12,409 nucleotides of DNA from Chitinophagaceae bacterium UBA2789 (lineage in GTDB: Bacteria; Bacteroidota; Bacteroidia; Chitinophagales; Chitinophagaceae): assembly GCA_002352145.1 (NCBI GenBank), contig DEHX01000171.1, positions 38,842 to 51,250 of the forward strand. The letters are read 5' to 3'. Made by a program: the position numbers and the translations under genes. The notes under the pieces were generated by a model. That model had not been told where the DNA came from, did not search any database, and saw nothing but the letters and a program-made list of their open reading frames with translations. Below, piece after piece: positions 7,034 through 12,409 of this stretch; the stretch's first letter is position 1, and each line of letters begins with the position of its first letter.

Positions 7034-8410
7034 TTATTTCCGGAGAGCAGGCAGTAGTATAACGAGAATGGTTCCTTGTTCTGCCGTTGAGCTAACAGAT
7101 AAAGTTCCCTTATGAAGATTTATGATACGTCTTGTAAGCGTTAAACCAAGCCCCGTACCTTGTTTACCTCGGGCATTGCTACCCCTGTAAAATGGTTCAA
7201 ATAGTTTACCTATCTCTTCGTTAGTCAGCATATCGCTGTTATTCGTAAAGGTTATCATAACTTCTTGTGTTCGAAAGGACAAATACACTTTAACGGATGC
7301 ATCCGGCGAGTACTTGCAGCCATTCTCCAGCAGGTTTTTAAAGGCACTATATAATAAATGATAGTTTCCAAAAACAAGACATTCATTCTCATCTTCCGGC
7401 AATTCATCAAAAAACAGCTCAGCTCTATAACCCTTATTCTGTCGCAGCAAATCTGAATGGGCTTTTATAAGCACTTCATCAATTCGTACTTTATCCAGTG
7501 TTATGCCGCCATCTGTACCCGCCTTAGCAATTTCAAGGAGGTTGTGGGTCAGTTGGTGCAACTCCCTCACATCGTCCAGTACGGATCGCAGAACATGCCG
7601 GTATTCTTCCGGAGAACGATCTTGTAACAGCGATACCTCAATCTGGCTGGAAACCGAGGTGAGTGGTGTCGATAATTCATGTGAAGCGTTGGATATAAAC
7701 CTGCGTTGAATAGCAAATGATTCTTCGAGTCGGTTCAGCAGATCATTGAAAGTAGCATTCAATTGGCTGAATTCATCCTTTTTGTTTCCTTCGAAAAGAC
7801 GATGTGAGAGGTTTTGAGAAGTGATAAGTTTCACATCCCGTATGGTTTCCTTTATCGGTCTTATTATACTCCTTGAGAACAGATAACCTGCAGCCAATGC
7901 AATAATGACTGCTGCAGGGAAAAATAGCAGAAAAATATTCTTTAAGTTCCTGATATAATCCTTACCTGCAAGATTATCTGCAGCTACCAGCACAGTCAGG
8001 TTCATAACGGGATCTTTGTGATAATACAGGCATACATCTTTTCCATTCACTGAATAAAAAATTTCACCACTTTCAGCAGCTTCAGCAAATCTTTTAGAAT
8101 CAGGGCTAAGCCTTTGTGTGCCTTCGTCGTGGTACTCATAAAGTATGTTCCTGTTATCATCATATATGTTGATATTTTTATTAAACAAGGCAGGCGGTGC
8201 ATTGGCGTCTAGCGATTTGAGCAGGTTCGTGGTATCTGATCTGAAAAAAGTATAAAGTTGCGCCGTACGGGCAGCCCTTGTTTTAAGTCGCTGGCGGTAA
8301 TCATTCTCCAGGGTTTGACGGCTGATGGTATAAATCAAAAAAGCAATAACTAATACAATAGCAGAGACTATTGCAGCAAATAACAGGTTGATTTTATATA
8401 CAAGCTTCAT
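7034..8410 (-). CDS. Membrane sensor histidine kinase of a two-component system
   Basis: This 458-residue inner-membrane kinase should sense a signal outside the cytoplasm and phosphorylate the response regulator encoded just upstream. The order is TM1 (about 7-29), a periplasmic sensor of about 125 residues without a recognisable fold name, TM2 (about 158-178), HAMP (180-232), a HisKA dimerisation helix with the phospho-acceptor His244 in 'NASHELSTPL', and a HATPase domain. The ATPase has an N-box 'NLLENGCKYS' (359-368), an F-box 'LFEPFYRG' (403-410) and a G2 box 'GTGLGL' (418-423). The G1 box is degenerate: 'TFTNNSDML' stands where DxGxG is usual. Its ATG overlaps the regulator's TGA by one base (TGATG), indicating translational coupling. 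The stimulus is unknown. An 80-base gap, with an imperfect hairpin at 6995-7010, separates it from the stress protein gene. Confidence 0.95.
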   Translation of the reverse strand: MKLVYKINLLFAAIVSAIVLVIAFLIYTISRQTLENDYRQRLKTRAARTAQLYTFFRSDTTNLLKSLDANAPPALFNKNINIYDDNRNILYEYHDEGTQRLSPDSKRFAEAAESGEIFYSVNGKDVCLYYHKDPVMNLTVLVAADNLAGKDYIRNLKNIFLLFFPAAVIIALAAGYLFSRSIIRPIKETIRDVKLITSQNLSHRLFEGNKKDEFSQLNATFNDLLNRLEESFAIQRRFISNASHELSTPLTSVSSQIEVSLLQDRSPEEYRHVLRSVLDDVRELHQLTHNLLEIAKAGTDGGITLDKVRIDEVLIKAHSDLLRQNKGYRAELFFDELPEDENECLVFGNYHLLYSAFKNLLENGCKYSPDASVKVYLSFRTQEVMITFTNNSDMLTNEEIGKLFEPFYRGSNARGKQGTGLGLTLTRRIINLHKGTLSVSSTAEQGTILVILLPALRK

Positions 8411-9099
8411 CAGCTCTTGTCTTTTAATACATAACCCATCCCTACCTGTGTATATATAAGCGGCTGATCAAATCCCTTGTCAATTTTCTTTCGCAAGTAG
8501 TTGACATATACATCAATCACATTGGTACGGGTATCAAAATCAATATCCCATACCTGCAAAGCAATATCCGCCCGGGAAACTACCCGGTTCTTATTTCTTA
8601 AAAAATATTCAAGCAGTTGAAACTCTTTTGCTGTCAATTGTATTGGCTGACCTTTTCTTGTGACCTGCTTACTGTCGAGATTCATTACCAAATCATCAGC
8701 CTGTAATAGTGTTCCTGTTGCAACTGTTGTATGTGTCCGTTTCAGCAGTGCCCTTATGCGCACCAGCAGTTCCCGAAAATCAAAGGGCTTAACAATATAA
8801 TCATCTGCTCCCGCATCAAACCCTTCAATCTTGTCCTCAAGGGCACTCATAGCCGTGAGCATAACAACAGGTACAGAGGCATTGGCTGCCCTTATGGCGT
8901 GGCATAGTTCATAACCATTAAGTCCGGGAAGATTAATATCTGCGATCACTAACTGGAATGGAATATTGCGGAACATTTTTAGTGCGATTGCCCCGTCATA
9001 AGCCACCGCTGCCGTAAAGCCATTTTCTTCAAGGCCCTGGCATAATGCATCTGCAATCTTTTTTTCATCTTCTGCAATCAAAATGTGTATTCCTGTCAT
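8410..9099 (-). CDS. OmpR/PhoB-family response regulator
   Basis: This 229-residue cytoplasmic transcription factor is the partner of the adjacent kinase. The receiver domain (1-120) has the acidic pair Glu10-Asp11, the phospho-acceptor Asp54 in 'VIADINLPG', Thr82 in 'MLTAMSA', and Lys104 in 'YIVKPFDFREL'. After a short linker comes a winged-helix DNA-binding domain (about 130-227) with 'LTAKEFQLLEYFLRN', 'VVSRADIALQVW' and 'VYVNYLRKKID' ending in 'GMGYVLK', typical of OmpR/PhoB proteins. All phosphorylation residues are present. It starts 35 bases after the GNAT-nitrilase gene and its stop overlaps the kinase ATG, so all three genes probably form one transcript. Its targets are unknown; genes in this array are natural candidates. 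Confidence 0.96.
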   Translation of the reverse strand: MTGIHILIAEDEKKIADALCQGLEENGFTAAVAYDGAIALKMFRNIPFQLVIADINLPGLNGYELCHAIRAANASVPVVMLTAMSALEDKIEGFDAGADDYIVKPFDFRELLVRIRALLKRTHTTVATGTLLQADDLVMNLDSKQVTRKGQPIQLTAKEFQLLEYFLRNKNRVVSRADIALQVWDIDFDTRTNVIDVYVNYLRKKIDKGFDQPLIYTQVGMGYVLKDKS

Positions 9100-9134
9100 T
9101 GGCTTAGTTGTGCTATAAATTTACGGTCAGAAAA

Positions 9135-10682
9135 TTATATTCGGAGCTGCTTATCTCCTTCCTTGAAAGAAACATGGTAGAGATCGGATCTTCGGTCGGC
9201 CCATGTCTGTACACTACCAAATTCCCTGTTGCGTTTCAATAGATTAATATCGAGTTCCTGTACAATGGCTGTTTCAACATTAGCCGGTGCTTCTGCAGCT
9301 AATCCCTCCCGGTGGAATTCGATATCACTTGGTGTCAATATTGCTGACTGGGCATAATGAATATCCAGGTTCTCAACCCTGGGCAGGTTGCCAACCGCCC
9401 CAGTAATCACAACATAAACCTGGTTTTCTATTGCTCTTGCCTGTGCACAATACCTTACCCTTAAATAGGAACGCCTTACATCTGTATTAAAAGGAACAAA
9501 AATAATTCCGGCCCCTTTACTTGCTGCTACTCTTACTATTTCAGGGAATTCGATATCGTAACAAATTGCAATAGCTATTTTGCCACAGTCAGTATTGAAC
9601 ACTTTCATTTCATCACCGGGCTTTACTCCCCACCATTTCTTTTCATGTGGCGTGATATGTATCTTAAACTGTCTTGCCCATGTTCCATCTCTTTTGAAAA
9701 GATAGGACACATTATAAAGGTCCCCATTCTCAATAATAAAATGTGAACCACCAATGATGTTTACATTATAACGGATGGCCAATTTTGAAAACATTTCAAT
9801 GTACTGTTCAGTAAACTGGTCCAGCTGACGTACAGCCTCAGCAGGAGGTTTTTGCGGAAGGAATGTAAGCAACTGCATAGTCAGCATTTCCGGAAATACA
9901 ACAAAATCTGAGCGATAATCTGAAGCTACATCCACAAAATATTCGCAGCTTTCTGCAAACTCTTCAAAGCTATTAATCATTCTGAGCTGGTATTGGATAC
10001 AGCATATTCGCACATAAGGATCCGGTTTCACTGGTTTTTTTATATCTGTATACATCAGATTGCTCCATTCGAGAAAAGTACCATAACCACAGGATTCTTT
10101 ATCATTGGGTAAATAACCCGGTAATAATCTTTTCAATACAAAGCCATTAGAAAGCTGTGCCGTCAGAACCGCATCATAGATCTTTTTATCAATTACATGC
10201 TGTACATACTCCTCTACATCCATACTGCCGCTATGCAAATGGTAGCCGGGTATCCGTCCCCCGATGAGAATAGTTTTCAGATTGAGTTCTCTAACCAAAT
10301 TTTTCCTTGCCTCGTAAAGGCGTCGGGCAAGTTTCATCAGACGGTATTCCGGGTGAACCATTATTTCCATGCCATATAATGTATCACCTTCCGGATCATG
10401 ATTAGTGATATAACCTGTATTGGTTAGTTCATTCCAACTTGCCGTATCCGGGTATTGTGATCTGTTGATGATAAGACTACAGCTTGAAGCTACTAGCTTG
10501 CCATCATATTCCACACAAAACTGTCCCTGAGGAAAATTGGAAAGAATACTATCAAACTGTTGCCTGCTCCATGGTTTCATACCCGGGAAACAGGTCAGTT
10601 GCAATTCACAAATACTTTCAAAATCAGATGACTTGATAGTCCGGGATTTTACCTTCTGCTTTTTTAAAACTGTTGTTTTCAT
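9135..10682 (-). CDS. GNAT acetyltransferase-carbon-nitrogen hydrolase fusion protein
   Basis: This 515-residue cytoplasmic two-domain enzyme corresponds to the nitrilase class with an N-terminal RimI-like domain. Residues 13-215 look like a GNAT acetyltransferase ('IKSSDFESICELQ' at 16-28, the acetyl-CoA-binding strand and loop 'YGMEIMVHPEYRLMKLARRLYE' broadly at 103-124). Residues 225-505 are a nitrilase-superfamily hydrolase with the Glu-Lys-Cys triad: Glu265 in 'VVFPEMLT', Lys340 in 'FKIHITPHE', Cys374 in 'AICYDIEFPE'. Members hydrolyse amides or act as amidotransferases, but the substrate of this class is not established, and I do not assign one. The intact triad suggests activity. The ATG follows ACAGGTAGTTT, the same leader word as the stress protein gene. 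First gene of a probable operon with the two-component system. Confidence 0.94.
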   Translation of the reverse strand: MKTTVLKKQKVKSRTIKSSDFESICELQLTCFPGMKPWSRQQFDSILSNFPQGQFCVEYDGKLVASSCSLIINRSQYPDTASWNELTNTGYITNHDPEGDTLYGMEIMVHPEYRLMKLARRLYEARKNLVRELNLKTILIGGRIPGYHLHSGSMDVEEYVQHVIDKKIYDAVLTAQLSNGFVLKRLLPGYLPNDKESCGYGTFLEWSNLMYTDIKKPVKPDPYVRICCIQYQLRMINSFEEFAESCEYFVDVASDYRSDFVVFPEMLTMQLLTFLPQKPPAEAVRQLDQFTEQYIEMFSKLAIRYNVNIIGGSHFIIENGDLYNVSYLFKRDGTWARQFKIHITPHEKKWWGVKPGDEMKVFNTDCGKIAIAICYDIEFPEIVRVAASKGAGIIFVPFNTDVRRSYLRVRYCAQARAIENQVYVVITGAVGNLPRVENLDIHYAQSAILTPSDIEFHREGLAAEAPANVETAIVQELDINLLKRNREFGSVQTWADRRSDLYHVSFKEGDKQLRI

Positions 10683-10709
10683 AAACTACCTGTTCAGTTA
10701 TACAAAATA
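10683..10709 (-). promoter_or_regulatory. Leader/promoter of the GNAT-nitrilase operon
   Basis: On the minus strand TATTTTGT (complement of 10702-10709) precedes ACAGGTAGTTT (complement of 10683-10693), which abuts the ATG. With the preceding T the element reads TTATTTTG, matching five of six fixed positions of TAnnTTTG. The arrangement is shared with the universal stress gene leader at 6952-6981, which supports function. No convincing -33 TTG is visible. Confidence 0.45.
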
Positions 10710-10805
10710 ACCGGCAGGAGCTTGGGTAGTCATTAAGGTCGAATTAGAAAACGATTAAAATAGTTCAGAATTTACCTGGGAAAATAACCAGTTGTACTAT
10801 ACCCG

Positions 10806-11167
10806 TCACCATCTTCTGCAGTACCCTTTGAAACTACTCCCCGGCTTGATGTATTTTTTAAACCTAATATATCCTCCTCCCTGTTTCTTCTGTGGCAGCA
10901 ATACCGTATTTCTTCCATACTTGTCACAGATGTTCATCCAGCAACCGTATTTCTGGCTTCCGGAGATAAATGTATAATTGTTCCCCTTGTCGTTCGAAAT
11001 AGCGATACTTCTAACTTTTAAATCTTCCAGCGCCTGGTCCTTTTAAAACCATACAACGTGGCAAGCAGTATTCCGCCGAGCAACACAATATTCACTTTTC
11101 TGCGCCTGCTTACCTTCTTTTCCAGTTTCAATAGCCTTTTCTCAATCCCGTTTTCAAATTTTTTCCC
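10806..11167 (-). pseudogene. Frame-disrupted gene for a small membrane-anchored protein
   Basis: Two overlapping minus-strand frames both read like one protein. The upstream frame (11167 to TAA at 11018) gives a charged helix 'EKRLLKLEKKVSRRRK' and a membrane segment 'VNIVLLGGILLATLYGF'. The downstream frame (11042 to TGA at 10806) continues with 'DQALEDLKVRSIAISNDKG', 'FISGSQKYGCWMNICDKYG' and 'GYIRFKKYIKPGSS'. They overlap at 11018-11042, and adding one A to the AAAA run at 11041-11044 (minus strand) would join them right after the membrane helix. Neither frame has a credible ATG: after the TAA at 11168-11170 the first near-start codons are ATT (11144) and TTG (11129). I therefore read it as a decayed gene. 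Alternatives are a sequencing error or a real 37-residue membrane peptide starting at TTG 11129-11131. The protein family is not recognised. It follows the 11186-11536 gene and was probably co-transcribed with it. Confidence 0.6.
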
Positions 11168-11185
11168 TTAATGATTTATTGAAAA

Positions 11186-11536
11186 TTAATTTCTAAATGC
11201 AATAAATGTCCAAACTGCAGCCATCAAATCAACAGCACCGAACACAGCCAACATAGGTGGTGCCAGGTTTAACAGTACAAATGAAAAAAAACATAGCGCA
11301 GCAAAAATCCTCGCCGGTATGGTCAATTTTAAAAGAGGCACATTATTATATACACTGCTCCTGTGATAATAAAAACCAAGACAGAATACAAGCACCCCAA
11401 CGATTCGTATCCATACCTCATTGGTTTCCGGCAATTGCATGGTACGCAGAAATAAATTGGGAACTGTGATGAGTGACAGGCCTACTACATATAGATAATA
11501 TCCGAAATAGCAGACAGAACGGGCGGCAGGTGTCAT
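11186..11536 (-). CDS. Small four-helix membrane protein, function unknown
   Basis: This 116-residue protein has four predicted membrane helices (about 9-29, 42-58, 73-90 and 92-114) and very little else. Short conserved-looking motifs include 'LPETNEVWIRIVGVLVFCLGFYY' spanning 35-57, where the loop 'ETNEVW' precedes the second helix, and 'LAPPMLAVFGAVDLM' near the last helix. It recalls uncharacterised DoxX-like four-helix proteins that recur in Bacteroidota, but I cannot name a function. The ATG at 11534-11536 fits a short N-terminus before helix 1. It is divergent from the serine hydrolase gene across a 142-base gap and lies upstream of the broken gene in the same direction. Confidence 0.8.
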   Translation of the reverse strand: MTPAARSVCYFGYYLYVVGLSLITVPNLFLRTMQLPETNEVWIRIVGVLVFCLGFYYHRSSVYNNVPLLKLTIPARIFAALCFFSFVLLNLAPPMLAVFGAVDLMAAVWTFIAFRN

Positions 11537-11602
11537 ATTGATCAGCTTTTGTCCCTAAAAATAATTTAATTACCATTATTGAAAAACGGCCTGCTACAAT
11601 AT

Positions 11603-11618
11603 TCACATCTTTATGTGA
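11603..11618. repeat. 16-bp dyad TCACAT-CTTT-ATGTGA between divergent genes
   Basis: Two perfect 6-base arms surround a 4-base spacer. It sits 67 bases upstream of the membrane protein start and 61 bases upstream of the serine hydrolase start, a natural place for an operator serving both. It may equally be a small chance hairpin; no regulator can be named. Confidence 0.35.
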
Positions 11619-11641
11619 TACCCTTACACCCCTATCTTATT

Positions 11642-11649
11642 GATATTTG
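11642..11649 (+). promoter_or_regulatory. Possible -7 element for the serine hydrolase gene
   Basis: GATATTTG matches five of six fixed positions of TAnnTTTG and lies 29 bases before the ATG at 11679. A purine-rich AAAGGG at 11666-11671 could aid ribosome binding. No clear -33 TTG at the usual spacing was found. Confidence 0.3.
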
Positions 11650-11678
11650 AAAATACTTAATAGTAAAGGGAAAATGAG

Positions 11679-12409
11679 ATGAAGAAAATGGAAGCAAACA
11701 ATTTTTTCAATCAAAAAAACATCCAGCAGTTTAATCCGGCATATCTGTGCATTGTTGTTCTGACATTTTTTTTCACTGTTTGCTGCAGTGCCCAGCTCCA
11801 ACAAAGCAGGTTTGATTCCCTGATAAAACAGTACCAACAGCTAAACTGGAACGGTGTATTACTAATTGGAAATAAGGATAAGATAACTTATTCCGCTACA
11901 TTAGGATTTTCCAACAGGGAAACCCGGGCACCCATGCAACTGAATACAGCTTTCAAAACTGAGTCTGTTGGTAAAATGTTCACTGCAATACGAATCCTTC
12001 AACTAATTAAAGCAGGTAAGCTATCCTTAAGCAGCAGCGTTGCCAAACTTTTACCTGATTGGAAAATTCCCAATGCAGACAAAATGACTATCCAGCACCT
12101 CCTGACTCATACTTCGGGGCTGAGCAGCCAATGGGAACACCCGGCATATGAATTTGGAAAGATTTATACCCGGAATGATATAAAAAAATTTATAGAGGAA
12201 GCCCCTGTAATCTTCACTACTCCGGGCGAACGCAGTTATTATAGCAATTCCGGATATGTCTTATTGGAAGAAATCATAACCAATACAGATAATATGTCTT
12301 TTGAAGAATCCATCAAAAAGAATGTTTTCTATGTTGCAGGTATGCAGCAAACAAGATCATTAAATGATTCTGTTTTGCCATCAAATGCAGCCAGGCCTTA
12401 TTATCAAAT
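11679..12409 (+). CDS. Secreted beta-lactamase-family serine hydrolase (5' part)
   Basis: The frame is open from ATG 11679 to the window edge (243 codons). The start has an in-frame alternative at 11688. An unusually long polar stretch (1-21) precedes a hydrophobic core 'YLCIVVLTFFFTVCCSA' (22-38) before Q39, consistent with a signal peptide and periplasmic location. The body belongs to the class C beta-lactamase/PBP-like family (PF00144): the catalytic Ser96-x-x-Lys99 in 'TESVGKMFTA', a 'LLTHTSGL' motif near 150, and Tyr188-Ser189-Asn190 in 'YYSNSGY', the second catalytic motif. The third motif would lie past the window. Members include esterases, D-aminopeptidases and peptidoglycan-acting enzymes. 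Antibiotic resistance should not be assumed, and the substrate is unknown. Confidence 0.9.
   Translation, partial: MKKMEANNFFNQKNIQQFNPAYLCIVVLTFFFTVCCSAQLQQSRFDSLIKQYQQLNWNGVLLIGNKDKITYSATLGFSNRETRAPMQLNTAFKTESVGKMFTAIRILQLIKAGKLSLSSSVAKLLPDWKIPNADKMTIQHLLTHTSGLSSQWEHPAYEFGKIYTRNDIKKFIEEAPVIFTTPGERSYYSNSGYVLLEEIITNTDNMSFEESIKKNVFYVAGMQQTRSLNDSVLPSNAARPYYQ

Noticed and set aside
10792..10977. 61-codon plus-strand open frame
   Set aside because: It is antisense to the protein-like minus-strand frame of the broken gene, and its Pro/Phe/Leu-rich translation looks like a shadow.
11018..11048. Programmed -1 frameshift joining the two frames of the broken gene
   Set aside because: The zero-frame codons GGT TTT AAA AGG do not form an X XXY YYZ slippery heptamer, and slipping at TTT would meet an immediate TAA. 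A one-base loss is simpler.
11637..11837. 66-codon minus-strand open frame
   Set aside because: It lies opposite the 5' end of the serine hydrolase gene, whose SxxK and YSN motifs make that strand the coding one.
11679..12409. Antibiotic-resistance beta-lactamase
   Set aside because: The fold family is right, but most such proteins in this family are esterases or peptidases, the gene is incomplete here, and nothing points to resistance.

Overview
The window looks like a piece of a chromosome from the phylum Bacteroidota, probably a Chitinophaga-like lineage. The evidence is the divergent GlmU-type protein found in this phylum, the secreted NamZ (DUF1343) muramidase with a short signal peptide ending in AQ, the large exported TPR protein, the sparse Shine-Dalgarno sequences, and several TAnnTTTG-like elements upstream of genes. 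No species can be assigned from the sequence alone. I see no tRNA, rRNA, CRISPR array, insertion sequence or prophage.

Left part (1-2252). The window opens with what may be the last 18 codons of a plus-strand gene. It then faces a tight minus-strand operon, transcribed right to left: a GlmU-family sugar nucleotidyltransferase/acetyltransferase, a 70-residue DUF4177 protein, and triosephosphate isomerase (tpiA). Spacers are 11 and 5 bases. A gap of about 440 bases (2253-2693) follows, with weak promoter candidates and two perfect inverted repeats but no convincing gene.

Middle part (2694-4431). Two plus-strand genes: a small stand-alone protein that resembles a histidine-kinase ATPase domain but lacks its glycine boxes, and a secreted exo-beta-N-acetylmuramidase of the NamZ family. 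A 12-bp perfect hairpin spanning the namZ stop codon separates it from the convergent minus-strand genes and looks like their terminator.

Right part (4453-10682). Five minus-strand genes run in one direction. The order of transcription is a GNAT acetyltransferase-nitrilase fusion, an OmpR-type response regulator and its sensor kinase (start and stop codons overlapping), a tandem-domain universal stress protein, and an exported TPR protein. The first and fourth genes carry closely similar leaders of about 40 bases, which suggests that this array has two related promoters and that its two halves may be co-regulated.

Far right (10806-12409). A minus-strand gene appears to be broken by a frameshift and the loss of its start. 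Upstream of it in the same direction lies a small four-helix membrane protein. Reading away from that is the 5' part of a secreted beta-lactamase-family serine hydrolase, cut by the window edge.

Overall this is mostly ordinary chromosomal housekeeping, envelope and signalling content. I did not find a clear new multi-gene system. The best leads are the duplicated leader, the broken gene, the solitary HATPase-like protein, and the nitrilase fusion next to a two-component system.
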